A stretch of 64,000 nt of DNA, taken from Scilla litardierei. Lineage: Eukaryota; Streptophyta; Magnoliopsida; Asparagales; Asparagaceae. The stretch covers positions 65,423,481 through 65,487,480 of the forward strand of contig CM061134.1 of NCBI GenBank assembly GCA_030789695.1, written 5' to 3'. The notes under the pieces were generated by a model, which was not told where the DNA came from, did no database searches, and saw only the letters and a list, made by a program, of their open reading frames with translations. Positions 34,385-44,683 of the stretch are shown here, piece after piece; positions within the stretch are counted from its first letter, which is position 1; each line of letters begins with the position of its first letter. Both the position numbers and the translations under genes were made by a program.

Positions 34385-34455
34385 ATTAATAACTTCTTAT
34401 CCAATTAAAAATTACTGGTCTTGAGATCTAATGCATAGCTGGTGTTGTTTTCCAG

Positions 34456-34521
34456 TTGTTTGAGATGAAACGCCATGATGCTATTAGGGCGCTTGACATA
34501 TATAGGAGATCAGGCCAACGG
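34456..34521 (+). CDS. PICALM3-like: PICALM3-like exon 9
   Basis: Acceptor TTCCAG, donor GTAATT. It encodes LFEMKRHDAIRALDIYRRSG plus QR (66 bp), the family's RHDA..ALDIYRRAGQQ helix. Confidence 0.93.
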
Positions 34522-35845
34522 GTAATTTTCAAATTTCATATGTAGGCTCCTGTTCTTGTTCAACGATGACATATAACATTTCATACTCTGTTTTCTTAGC
34601 TCTCACTGGATTAAAAATATTTCAACTACCTTGTATGTTTACTCAGTTTGGGCAGATTCAGGTAACTTCAAGCCATATAGACTTGGATCAATGTCTCTCT
34701 AACCAACAATTTGGATTCTTTACCATTGATACTTACATAAAATTCATCAATTTTCTAAGACATATGTCAGTGGAGATTATCGAGGACTTGCATATATGTT
34801 TAGAATGGAAAGAAAACTAAATGTAATTATAAAATTGACAAATTATAAGAGGTAACAAGGTATGGTTCCTAATATGTGCCAATAATTACTTGATGTACTT
34901 TTAGCTAGTTAGGATCATCTATCAGTATTCTGTTTGCAGACTTGAATAATAGAATAGTTAATGGAGAGAAAATTCTGCAGTACTGTGTGAAATAACCATG
35001 CATGTGAATGTACGTTCAACAAGTCGACTTTCTACCCAGTAATGGTCCATATGGAAGATTTTGGGCTTTAAAAACATGTTGAAGAATGGTTGTAGCTAAA
35101 ATGAGAACGTATGAATTTTAAGGCATGCATAAGAGGATAGACGAAGCTTCAGTTGGGAGTAAAGTCAGCAAGGGATCAGTTGCCTTTTTACTCTCAGAAA
35201 CCCCCATTTTGAGTAAAGTTTAGTGAGCTTTCTCACAAAAAAGCTCCAAAAGCACAGAGAGAGAAAAAAAGGTTTGGGCGATTTTTTCTAAATGGAGCAT
35301 TGTTGAGGGGGGTTTCGTAAAATTTAGCATTTTAATGATGATATGAAACTTACTAGCTGTACAGAGGCGATGGCAGTAATGAAGCCAAATGGAGGAAAAT
35401 GCAGTAATGTAGCAGGCCTCAAGGATAAAAGCTTAATTGTATTTGTTGATCTATTTCTGCGGTTCATCATTCAGACATTTCCCAGTTTCCTGTTAAGGAT
35501 CTAAATACGAGAAGACAAGACGCTTGCTAAGTCATTTGATAATCATCCAATTGTCCCAAAAAAAGTAATAGTAATAATAATTAATCATCTTGGTTTTTCT
35601 TGGCATAAGAAGGATCCCATATGATACTATTTGGGGTGGGCGTTTCAGAGGAAAACAATTCTTGAATTCTCGGCTTCTGACTTTTTAGCATTCATCAGTT
35701 TGTTGGTTTACATTCATTATTTGTAAGGAAAATACAGTTGTATGAGCATATGAATCTAACTAAGGGTAGCTGTTTCAGTATGAGTTTTAAGTCTATCACA
35801 GTCTGCATCCATCTCTAATTTGTGTTATAACCTATTGATTTTCAG
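34522..35845 (+). other. Intron 9, no feature seen
   Basis: AT-rich intron of 1,324 bp. No transposon signature or credible ORF was recognised. Confidence 0.65.
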
Positions 35846-35926
35846 GCTGAGAGATTGTCAGAATTTTATGAAGTGTGTAAGAGTATTGATATTGTGCGTG
35901 GAGAAAGATTCATTAAGATAGAACAG
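35846..35926 (+). CDS. PICALM3-like: PICALM3-like exon 10
   Basis: Acceptor TTTCAG, donor GTACTG. It encodes AERLSEFYEVCKSIDIVRGE and RFIKIEQ (81 bp, open). Confidence 0.94.
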
Positions 35927-36044
35927 GTACTGGTTGCATACTATGGTTCCTCTATGTTTCCTCTGCTCATTCTTTGGCCAGGCATGAAGCATAAATATCA
36001 GATTAACTGTCTGACCGCTTGAATTATAATTAATATTACCGCAG

Positions 36045-36122
36045 CCTCCTGCATCATTCCTTACAGCCATGGAGGAGTATGTGAAAGATGCTCCAAGAGT
36101 TTCAACCGTATGCAAAGATCAG
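36045..36122 (+). CDS. PICALM3-like: PICALM3-like exon 11
   Basis: Acceptor CGCAG, donor GTCTGA. It encodes PPASFLTAMEEYVKDAPRVS and TVCKDQ, the end of the ANTH domain. The next recognised exon is 23 kb away. Confidence 0.94.
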
Positions 36123-36489
36123 GTCTGAAAACCACTCTTTAAATTAGTTTCTTTGTTTGAAAAATCATGGCATGCTTTGAATATTAATTGCTGCATTTTT
36201 AGTGCCTTCTGTGGGTCTGTTCTTTGAAAAATCATGGCATACTTTGTTTGAAAAATCAGGTCTGCATTTTTATGTGTCTACTTTTCTTTGTTAAGGAAAA
36301 TAGACACATGTCGAAAAAATAGAACAAGTCTTAACAATCTTAATCTTGATACTCTAGGAACTAGTAATCTGATTTTGATGTGACTTTTGATTTAATAAAG
36401 CAGGGAGATAGTCAACACTGATAAGCATCACTAGTAATAAGCATGTCTAATTACTAGGAATTTTTCATTATATGTATGTGCGTGTAGAA

Positions 36490-36850
36490 TAACGGGAAAC
36501 ACATGACATGTGCTAAGCCAAAAAATTACGCCTTCATCTAATTTTTTGGACTATATTGGAATCGTTGATTTTGTTCTTTCATATTCTAAAACATCAAAAC
36601 ATCAAATATTGGGTGAACCTAATGGGGTTTATCAGTTCATCTCTCCGTCCCAAAAAGTTCCATATATGCGAAATCATTAAATTTGTGACGAATGGATGTA
36701 TAGATAAAATCCTTGGGTTCACATGATAATTGTGTTTTAGGGTTTTAGAATATGAAGATCAAATTGATGGTTCTGATCATCCGAAAAACTGCGGATGAAC
36801 TTTTGGAGACGTATATATGGTTTAGACACATTTGTCATGTGTTTTACCCA
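36490..36850. mobile_element. Foldback MITE A in intron 11
   Basis: The left arm (AATAACGGGAAACACATGAC..., CATATTCTAAAACA..., GGGTGAACC) is complementary over about 170 bp to the right arm ending GTCATGTGTTTTACCCATG. No ORF. Confidence 0.7.
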
Positions 36851-37077
36851 TGCACCAAAAAGTTGTAAATTAATCGATTTTATAACTATTCTTGAACATT
36901 GATTTTGCAATCACTTGATACATGTGTAAAACATATCCAAATCATTTAAAATTATATTTGTAAGTAATTTAGACATGTTGGATCACATCTAAATTTTTTC
37001 ATTTAACTTGCTCAATTTTAAAAATAACTTAGATGGATCTGCGTGTTTGGTCCATCCGAATAGAGCATAATCAATAC

Positions 37078-37432
37078 AAATATATATGAGAATAATGGGT
37101 ATCTACCGACAATGCTGGGAATTTCTTATGATGTCAGATCTGAAAAATAAGAAATAAGAAATTTTTTTAATGTTGTACACATTGTAAAATCCCAAATATA
37201 GGTGAACCCTACGGTTATTTGATACTCGATCCATCCGTTACAAAAGTTCTACTGTTATGAAACCATTGAATTTGCAATAGTTAGAGTAAGGGTTAAATAA
37301 CACTGGATTCATTTGGTTTTTGGTATGGTAATCATTGATAATGTGTAGAACACGTCAAATTTTTTTAAAAATTAATTAAAACTATTTATATGTGCGTCAT
37401 CGTGGAAAATTCCCGGGTTGATAGCACATATG
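37078..37432. mobile_element. Foldback MITE B in intron 11
   Basis: It shares the body of MITEs C, D and F: CCCAAATATAGGTGAACCCT on one side and GGTTTTTGGTATGGTAATCA with TGATAATGTGTAGAAC on the other. It ends near TAGCACATATGC. Confidence 0.65.
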
Positions 37433-37508
37433 CATTACTCATATATATATATATATGCGAATTCTTTTTTGAACATGAAATTTAGTGTGTTTAAAAGGAA
37501 ACTCTATA

Positions 37509-37699
37509 CTACTTCCATTACAGATGGACAAATATTCCTATCCGTCGATCTTTCAACTCGGGAACCCGACCGCTATTAATGTAGGTATTTCGGTTTCCAG
37601 AGTGGAATTCGCAGCTCAAATTAAAGCCATGAAACAAGTAGCCGGAAAATTAAAATTGGAACTAGCTCAAATCGCAAAGTTAGAGGCCTTTACACAATT
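37509..37699 (+). pseudogene. atpA: Nuclear insertion of plastid atpA (ATP synthase CF1 alpha) fragment
   Basis: About 190 bp encode [20 protein letters not shown] and [25 protein letters not shown], the C-terminal region of plastid ATP synthase alpha. The plastid version is preferred because mitochondrial atp1 reads differently here (for example VCGSLKLELAQYREV). Frame damage at the start ([12 protein letters not shown]) shows decay. A solo LTR has been inserted after ACACAATT. It is an integrated organelle fragment, not a gene. Confidence 0.88.
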
Positions 37700-39490
37700 T
37701 GTTAGGTATTGGTGTTTTAGACCAATATTGTTTTGATGATGATCACAACATTATGTTGTTACTAATGACTCTCATGTTTTAGTCTCATAATTATCAAATG
37801 AAAAATAGAATGATTGGAGACTAATAGCTTGGTGTAAGGATGGACATCAAGAGGAGCATAGCCAAAGCTTGAATCTTGATGAAGGGAAGCTCATCAAGAG
37901 GTGCCAAAGCTTGGAAGATGATGGAGAGCATCAAGGCATCAAGTGCTTGAAGATTATACTCTAAGGGAAGCAATGTAATACTTGTAATTTCATGAACTTG
38001 CTTTTCTCTTTTTGAGTCTAGGTTAATTGTAATGCAATGATAGATGATCTACTTATACATGCATATGCATATAACTATCTTAGTGAGCCTTAAAATTATC
38101 ATATAATCCAACCAAATAGGTTCATTATGCCAAATGAATCAATTGGAGTCTCTGGTTTTCAAACAGGCGACTGCTGAAGGAAGGACATGTGATTGGTGAT
38201 CACCATGCTCCTGGCCGGCCTTCTACAGCCGACTGTTGTGCACAGCTGAAGTCAAATATTTCTTGACTCTTTCTTGAGCTTTTGGAGCAGGCGACCAATG
38301 TTCATTTGACAGTCGCCTGTCTTTCATCAGGCGCCTGTATATTATTCTTCAGTCGTCTATGTGCCAAAGTGCGTAACTTGCATTTTATGGGCATCAATCC
38401 ACTTTGTGTGACAGCCGACTGATTCAAGAGTTTACAGTCGCATGTCATTATTCAGGCGCCTGGACTTTGCTTGTCAGTCGTCTGAATGTACAAGTACGTA
38501 AGTTGCATTTTCTCAGCTCCAGTCCATCCCATGTGACAGTCGCCCGACGAAGTCTTTACAGGCGCCTGCACATTGTACATGTGCCTGTGTAGTCTTCTAC
38601 AGTCGCCTGTCCTGACTCAAATTATAGCCGTTGGAAATAATATAGCCGTTGATCAGTCGACTATCCATCCTTCTATAGTCGCTTGTCGATGCCATAAAAT
38701 CCCAGATTCTAGCCGTTGCAGAATTCTGTCATTGGACTCTAGCTTGGGTTTTATGGGGTTTTAGTGGTTTCTTATAAATAGGAATGAGCTTAGTTCATTT
38801 AGAGCTTTTTGGATCATCTTGGAACTATTGAAGATCATTAATGATCATTAAGCCACACTCCTAATCTCGTATTTTCCTTTTAGAGCTCTCATTTCTCTTC
38901 ATGCATTGAAGCTTAGTTAAAGGGAAATTCTCCAAGGGAAATCCTCCAAGGGAAATCCTCCAAGTGTAATCAAGCTCATCTCATCACTTAGAGATCATCT
39001 TCCATGCCTTCTTCTTCATATTGAGTTAATTCATCTCAAGACATATGTAAGAGTAATTTGTCTCGTTTTATGTATTGAAACCCTAGCTTTCTTTATGAGA
39101 GCTAGTTACTCTCTTTGTGAGAGTTTAACCCTTGTGTAGGGTTGGTTGAGTACTCTCTGTGTGAGAGTTAAAGTCTCTCTGTGTGAGAGCAAGGATTTCT
39201 CTTTGTGAGAATCCAAATCCTCTGTGTGAGGCATCTCTGTCTGAGATTATATTCACTATCTTGTGTAGGATTATAGCGGATATTTGGTGTGGCTGGACGT
39301 ACTCAAGTTTGGGAAATCAGGGTAAACTCTTGTGTTTGCGTTTGCATTGATTGTATGAATTATTCTCCTCTTGCATTTATAATTCTGCATTTGCAAGTTT
39401 AAGTTTTAATTACACAATTAATTGCCATTACTCTATTCACACCCCTCTAGACTGTTTATTGTTAGTATTGCAAGGTAGACGGTCCTTACA
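37700..39490. mobile_element. Solo LTR, 1.79 kb, inserted in the atpA fragment
   Basis: Starts TGTTAGGTATTGG and ends GGTCCTTACA. Target duplications CAATT lie at 37,695-37,699 and 39,491-39,495. No internal region or second LTR remains, so it is a product of LTR-LTR recombination. The length and the repeated CAGTCGCCTG-like words recall SIRE-type copia LTRs (inferred). Confidence 0.82.
38160..38690. repeat. Cluster of CAGTCGCCTG / CAGGCGACTG words in the solo LTR
   Basis: About 15 matches or one- to two-base variants of this 10-mer occur in both orientations in 520 bp, including the palindrome CAGGCGCCTG three times (about 38,328, 38,453 and 38,560). Spacing is 10-60 bp. They could be factor-binding sites or hairpin arms in U3. 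Confidence 0.8.
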
Positions 39491-39553
39491 CAATTCACTT
39501 ATCTGAATAATGTATATGTGCCATTAGCACGAGAAAATTTCTCGTGATGACAC

Positions 39554-39866
39554 TGTTAGACCCGCAGGTCTAACCGCCGGCCCATCTTGGGCCGGCCCAT
39601 GTGGCCGGCGGGTGGCTCTTTGCGCGTGCGCCCCCTCTCCCCTAGAAACCCTAGTTTCCTCTATAAATACGGGCTAGCCGTCATTAGGGATTTTATGCTT
39701 GATATTGGATATTTTCTATTGAGCGTCCTTAGGTTTAGGTCTTAGATTAAACGAGTGCGGACGTCCTCTTCGGCGTCTTGGGAGGAGAGCACACCTCTTT
39801 TGTGCTCAATTATCTTGTTCTTTATTATTTTGCTATAAAAATCAGATCTTTGGTTGGTTCCTAACA
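39554..39866 (+). repeat. G2 5' LTR
   Basis: 313 bp, TGTTAGACCC to CCTAACA, with a TATAAATA box near 39,663 and a hairpin GGCCGGCCC/GGGCCGGCC near its start. Confidence 0.97.
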
Positions 39867-39869
39867 TTT

Positions 39870-39882
39870 TGGTATCAGAGCA
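39870..39882 (+). promoter_or_regulatory. G2 primer-binding site
   Basis: TGGTATCAGAGCA, complementary to the 3' end of initiator Met tRNA, three bases after the 5' LTR. Confidence 0.92.
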
Positions 39883-39893
39883 CGTGACGATCC

Positions 39894-42056
39894 ATGGCGA
39901 CTACGACAAGATCCCACGACAAAATTGAAGCTTTGGAGGCCAAATTCACGAGCGAAATCGACGGAATCAAGAAATCTTTGGCGGCCAATGACGAATCCAT
40001 GACAAAATTGACGGAGGCCGTCAACCAATTGACGGCCAATCAAGCAAAGCACGACGACCAATTTGCACAAATGATGGCAACCCTAAAGCAATTGGCGGCG
40101 AACAACAAAGAGGAAGAAAACCCTAAATTGGGGGAAAAGGCGGCACCTTTGAAGAAGGAAAAGGAGAAAGTTGATAGCTTTGACCCAAAAAGTGCTTTTT
40201 TGGTGGAGGATCTAGCCGACGACGAAGACGAAGAGCCATGGAAGGTAGACTACCGCGAGAAGGTGCGACGGAAGGCGGTGGAGAGCCAAAGGGAGAGCGG
40301 CGGGCCTAGCCGCACAAATTGGGATCGCCACGACCAAGGGGAGCATCGGCCGGACCACCAGGGGCCACGCGAGCGGCGGACAGCAAGTGCGAGAGGCGGG
40401 GGGGCCTACCCCGCCTCTGCCGGGCCCCGACAGGGGGGGCCAGGCCCTGCCGGGGCTCGGCAGGGTCCGACGACCCTGCCGGAAGCCCGGCAGGGCCCGC
40501 CCCCCTCCGACAGCCCCCGGGGGGGGGGGGGCGATTAAGACCTACCGGGGGCCAGATGCCCCCGGCCACTTCTACAGGGGGCCGGAGCCCCCTGATCATC
40601 TTCCCAGGGGGCCGGAGCCCCCCGATCAACTCCCCAGGGGGCCGGAGCCCCCCCGATCTGCAGTACAGGGGGCTGGCGGCCCTGCCGGAAGGCCGGCAGG
40701 GCCTTCCCCCCCTCCGGCAGCCCCGGAGGGGGCCGACAGACATCAATAGGGGACTGGAGCCCCCAGATCAGCTCCACAGGGGGCCGGAGCCCCCCGATCC
40801 TTCGCACAGGTGGCCGGAACCCCCCTGGCAGCCGCCAGGGGGAGGGGAGTTTCTCCGAGGGCTTGGACAGGGGTTGGGGTCCCCCGGACAGCAGCACGAG
40901 GGCGTGGGATACCACGGACAGCCACCAGACACGAGTTTTGAGGCCCCGGGGCGGCGGACAGCGTATGAGGATGGTCACGGGTGGATCTCAGGAGATTTTG
41001 GAGGCCCTCCGGAGCGTCGACCAGCAGCAGCGGACCCCCTCTACGGTGACAGGCGCGGGAGAGGATATTACTCTGACGACAGGGGTGGTTACGAGGCGGA
41101 GTTCGGCGACGACGCAGGATGGGACGAGTTCGAGGGCCGTCGAGAGGGTTACCGAGGAGACTATGGGGGCCGCAGAGGAGTACCACCTAGGCGATACGAG
41201 ACTCAGGACGAAAGGCGGCAGCACTACCGACCACATCACCGAGAGGAGGGACGGCCCGAGCATGGACATTTTGGAGGGGATTGCAGAGTCCGGAAGCTGA
41301 AGATGCTGATCTTTTCTGGGGACGATCCGCACGCCTGGTTGTTCACAGCGGAGAGGTATTTCGCGGCGCATCACATGACCGAGGCGCAGAAGCTGGAGGC
41401 GGCGGCCATCTGCATGGAGGGGAGAGCTTTAGGGTGGTTCCAGTGGAAGGAGAGGAGGCAGCAGATCCGTAGCTGGGCGGAGCTGAAGGACTTAATGTTG
41501 GAGAAGTTTAGAGACCCCCGCTTGGGAAACTTACACGAGTAGCTGTTTGCCCTCAGGCAGGAGGGGCCGGTGCGGGAGTACATCGAGAAATTTGAGACGC
41601 TGGCGGGGCGAGTTCATGGGGTGTCGGACGAGTCGCTGGAGGGCACCTTCTTGAAGGGGCTACGTCCTAGTCTTCGAGCTGCGGTGAGGCCATACAAACC
41701 TCGAGGGCTTTCGGAGGTCATCGAGATGGCGCAGATGGTCGAGGACTCTCGAGCTGAGGATAGGCGAGGCGGAAGCGGCTATGGTGGGCAGATACAGCGG
41801 ATCACCACGACTGGGATAGGCGGAGCAGGGGTCCCTACTGAGACAGTTCAGACATGGCTTGAGAAGACAGGGATCCGAACCTGCTACCAGCTGGGGGCCC
41901 ATTCCGACGGATGACCGATGCAGAGATGAGGGAGAAGCGGCAAAATGGACTCTGTTTTCGATGCGACGAGCACTTCTCCCCCGGACACCGTTGTGTGGAT
42001 CGGAAGCTGCAGGTTTTGATAGCGGAAGCGGACGAGGACGATGACTTGGAGGACTA
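39894..42056 (+). pseudogene. G2 gag (frameshifted) with zinc knuckle
   Basis: ATG at 39,894 starts a coiled-coil N-terminus (HDKIEALEAKFTSEIDGIKK, residues 8-27). A low-complexity Gly/Pro segment follows. A frame change in the poly-G run at about 40,515-40,530 moves the reading to the frame ending at 41,542, which holds capsid sequence (LKMLIFSGDDPHAWLFTAER, ALGWFQWKERR). TAG at 41,540 follows NLHE where G1 has Gln. The frame continues VREYIEKFETLAGRVHG, shifts again near 41,905, and ends with a zinc knuckle CFRCDEHFSPGHRC and TAA at 42,056. The LTRs are nearly identical, so this copy either decayed fast or was copied already broken. Confidence 0.85.
40560..40830 (+). repeat. GC-rich hairpin minisatellite inside G2 gag
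   Basis: A 30-bp unit with the hairpin GGGGGC-CGGA-GCCCCC repeats at 40,577, 40,607 and 40,637, with variants at 40,749, 40,779 and 40,809. It encodes a ten-residue PRGPEPPDQL-like repeat. G+C is extreme. Confidence 0.88.
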
Positions 42057-42110
42057 AGGCATTGGAGGCGAGGGCGACTCCCACTCAGAGTAGCGCCGCC
42101 GGTACTTACA

Positions 42111-42130
42111 CCACCTTGAGGACAAGGTGG
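42111..42130 (+). other. LEDKV hairpin before the G2 3' LTR
   Basis: CCACCTTG-AGGA-CAAGGTGG, identical to G1, followed by the polypurine tract GGGGGGGGAGTAT. Here it lies after the gag stop codon, so it is not translated with Gag. Confidence 0.92.
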
Positions 42131-42148
42131 TTCTTGGGGGGGGAGTAT

Positions 42149-42464
42149 TGTTAGACCCGCAGGTCTAACCGCCGGCCCATCTTGGGCCGGCCCATGTGGC
42201 CGGCGGGTGGCTCTTTGCGCGTGCGTCCCCTCTCCCCTAGAAACCCTAGTTTCCTCTATAAATACGGGCTAGCCGTCATTAGGGATTTTATGCTTGATAT
42301 TGGATATTTTCTATTGAGCGTCCTTAGGTTTAGGTCTTAGATTAAACGAGTGCGGACGTCCTCTTCGGCGTCTTGGAAGGAGAGCACACCTCTTTTGTGC
42401 TCAATTATCTTGTTCTTCTTTATTATTTTGCTATAAAAATCAGATCTTTGGTTGGTTCCTAACA
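42149..42464 (+). repeat. G2 3' LTR
   Basis: 316 bp, ending CCTAACA, followed by GACAC. Differences from the 5' LTR: C/T near position 77, G/A near 230, and an extra TTC. Confidence 0.97.
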
Positions 42465-42939
42465 GACACACATATATACCATTTTGATTTTTTTGAAATT
42501 TTTTGTCGGATGTGTTTTATACATCTTGGATGATCATCATACCAAAAATCAAGTGAATCTAACGTTATTTAACCATCGATCTGATTGTTGCAAAATCAGT
42601 AGTTTCAGACCAATAAATTTTTTTGTAATGAGTGTATTGGGTATCAAATGCCCTTACGGTTTATCGATATTTGGGATTTTAGAATGTGTACAACCCTAAA
42701 CGATTTTTTTTAAAAAAAACTCTGGTTAATGAGTTTTATGTCGTCACTGTAAGAATCTTCATGCGTTGACAGCACGTGCCATGTACACACACATATTTGG
42801 ATATGTATATATATATGTTTATTTATTGTATACATGATAGATGTTTTTAAATGGATTTGCTAACTAGGACAAAGAGATAGATAGAAAGACGGTTAAGATT
42901 TAATCTTAATGAATCAATGGATAGAATGCGAGTTTGTGA

Positions 42940-43320
42940 AAATCTTAAGGGAAAATTTTTAGAATTTTAGGGGAAACTAAATCGGGAGGGAACTTTTGAG
43001 GGAACTAAAATTTTAGCTTTGAGGGAAACTAAACTGGGAGGAAACTAAATTTTAGTGCACTAAATTTTTAGGAAAATTAAATTCTCTAGGTAACTACATT
43101 TTAATTTAAAATTTTGGAGGGAACTATATCTAAAGGTAACTAAATTGTGAGGCAGTAAAATTTTCAGTTTTGGTGAATACTTAATCTAGAGAAAACTAAC
43201 TTTTAAAGAAGTAAAATTTTTGGGGAACTAAATTTTAGTTTGAAGGTCGTTAAAATTTTTTGTTTGGGGAACTATTTCCAAGGTGATTGTAAAATTTTTT
43301 GGGAAGAAGAAATTTTGAAT
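42940..43320. repeat. Degenerate GGGAACTAAATTTT repeat
   Basis: Fifteen to twenty irregular copies of words like GGGAAACTAAATTTTAG fill this AT-rich stretch. No ORF or terminal structure was seen. Confidence 0.6.
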
Positions 43321-43388
43321 ACGTCAGGGGAATATTTTGAATGCCAGTGGTCACATGTTATGGCTAGTATATATGTATATAAAAAATG

Positions 43389-43728
43389 AATATGTGCTGA
43401 CAACATAGCAAATTTGATGCCCTGTCAACACGGTTTTATAACAAAATTTAGAAATTTTTAGGTTTTGCTCTACACATCATGGATGATCAACACACCAAGA
43501 ACCAAGCTAATCTAACCCTATTTGGCCCTCAATCTACCAGTTGCATATTCAACGGTTTCGAAAGAATAGAACTTTTTGTAACGAGTGGATCAAGGGTCAA
43601 ATATCCCAAGGGTTCATCCATATTTGGGGTTTTAGAATGTGTACAACTTTTAAAAAAAATTCAAGAAAGGGGAATGGAGAGCCGTGAGCTGTCATCGAAT
43701 GAAATTTCATGTACTGACAGCACATATT
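43389..43728. mobile_element. MITE D, intact copy with terminal inverted repeats
   Basis: Ends AATATGTGCTGACA and TGACAGCACATATT (13 of 14 complementary). The body has the family words GGATGATCAACACACCAA and ATATTTGGGGTTTTAGAATG. 340 bp, no coding sequence. This copy best defines the family ends. Confidence 0.8.
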
Positions 43729-43762
43729 CATAACCTTCGTATATATAATAATAATTATTATA

Positions 43763-43777
43763 TATATAGTCCAATGG
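43763..43777. repeat. Left target duplication of LINE 1
   Basis: TATATAGTCCAATGG here matches 54,836-54,850 exactly (15 bp). Confidence 0.85.
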
Positions 43778-43895
43778 ATATATATCTACATACAAGTGTC
43801 ATTATTGAGGGGCAATGGGTCGCAATGTCTGCAGGTCAAGTATTAGCTGGGAATGAGGCATATGGTTCAGCTATATAGAGAGTCAAGAGGCTGGC

Positions 43896-44597
43896 TTGTT
43901 GGAAGCATCCATTATTGAGAAGCGGGACCCGGCTTCAGTCAAGTCGGCATCAGGAGCAGCTGTGAAGGACGGGGTTGATTCGTCAAAGGCCATAAATGAT
44001 GGGTCTTCTTTAAGCACTGCCAATGTGGGGTCAAGCAATGCAGGCATGGACAAGCTTACCTATGAGGGAATTGTAAATAATTCTAGCATCACAAATGTTG
44101 CAACTGATAGGAGAGGCCATGCAGATAGTGTGGAGTGCGGCAATGAAGTGAGGGAGGCAATACATGCGTGTTCCTATGCAAGCACTGGCAATGTGGCGGC
44201 TACTAGTACAGGCGTTGACACGCCTTCCTCTGAGATGATATTAAATAATACAAGCAGCAGCAGTGCGGCATCTGTGGGGTGCGGCAATGAAGTGAGGGAA
44301 GCAACAGTTGGCGGCATCAATGAGGGCATCAATGTGGGGATATATGAAATGGGGGACCATAGAGGACCCGTGCTTGTTGCTGACCATGTTACTTTCGAGG
44401 CCCAGGTAAGGACAGTTGCTGGTGAAAGCTCTTCTCTTAGGGCTATTCCATCACTAATAGAGGAGGAGAGCAGGACCGACATTGACATTGATCATGTTCC
44501 TGAGGAGCTAACATACTCCAACCTAGCAAGGGAAAATTTCCTTCGATCTCTGAAGAACACTACTGAAGCTGCAGAAGCTATCTCTAAAAATGCCTGA
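43896..44597 (+). pseudogene. LINE 1 ORF1 C-terminal part
   Basis: A 233-residue open frame rich in Ser, Asn, Thr and acidic residues, with loosely repeated VECGNEVREA/VGCGNEVREAT segments. It lies directly before an L1-type ORF2, where plant LINEs carry the tail of the RNA-binding ORF1 protein. The DUF4283 and zinc-knuckle parts are missing because of 5' truncation. Assignment is by position; no domain was recognised. Confidence 0.55.
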
Positions 44598-44683
44598 TCT
44601 CATACTGTCACGGGAGGAGGATTACGAAAGAGCAGCCGCTTGAAGGAGGGATCTATGGGCAGACACTCCAAATCTGTTGATTA

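Larger units (their letters stand above)
39554..42464 (+). mobile_element. Gag-only Ty3/gypsy element G2, very recent
   Basis: LTRs 39,554-39,866 and 42,149-42,464 differ by only two substitutions and one 3-bp indel. Perfect target duplications GACAC flank it (39,549-39,553 and 42,465-42,469). Between them lie a primer-binding site, a Gag region ending at the zinc knuckle, the LEDKV hairpin and a polypurine tract. Protease, polymerase and integrase are cleanly absent, as in TR-GAG-type non-autonomous elements, which move with enzymes from a partner. At 2,911 bp it is the youngest dated insertion here. Confidence 0.96.
39508..42795. mobile_element. MITE C, split by gypsy G2
   Basis: The left end is at 39,508-39,553 and the body at 42,465-42,795. 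The body carries GGATGATCATCATACCAAAA and ATATTTGGGATTTTAGAATG, as in MITEs B, D and F. G2 with target duplication GACAC lies between the parts, so G2 is the younger insertion. Confidence 0.65.

Noticed and set aside
37440..37460. Short AT microsatellite as a MITE target
   Set aside because: Too short and too common in the region to carry information.
39541..39700. CRISPR-like regularly spaced palindromes in the G2 LTR
   Set aside because: Only two short GC hairpins, part of an LTR in a plant genome.
43778..43895. A second organelle-derived fragment (IIEGQWVAMSAGQVLAGNEA)
   Set aside because: No plastid or mitochondrial protein could be matched with confidence. It is treated as the 5' end of truncated LINE 1.
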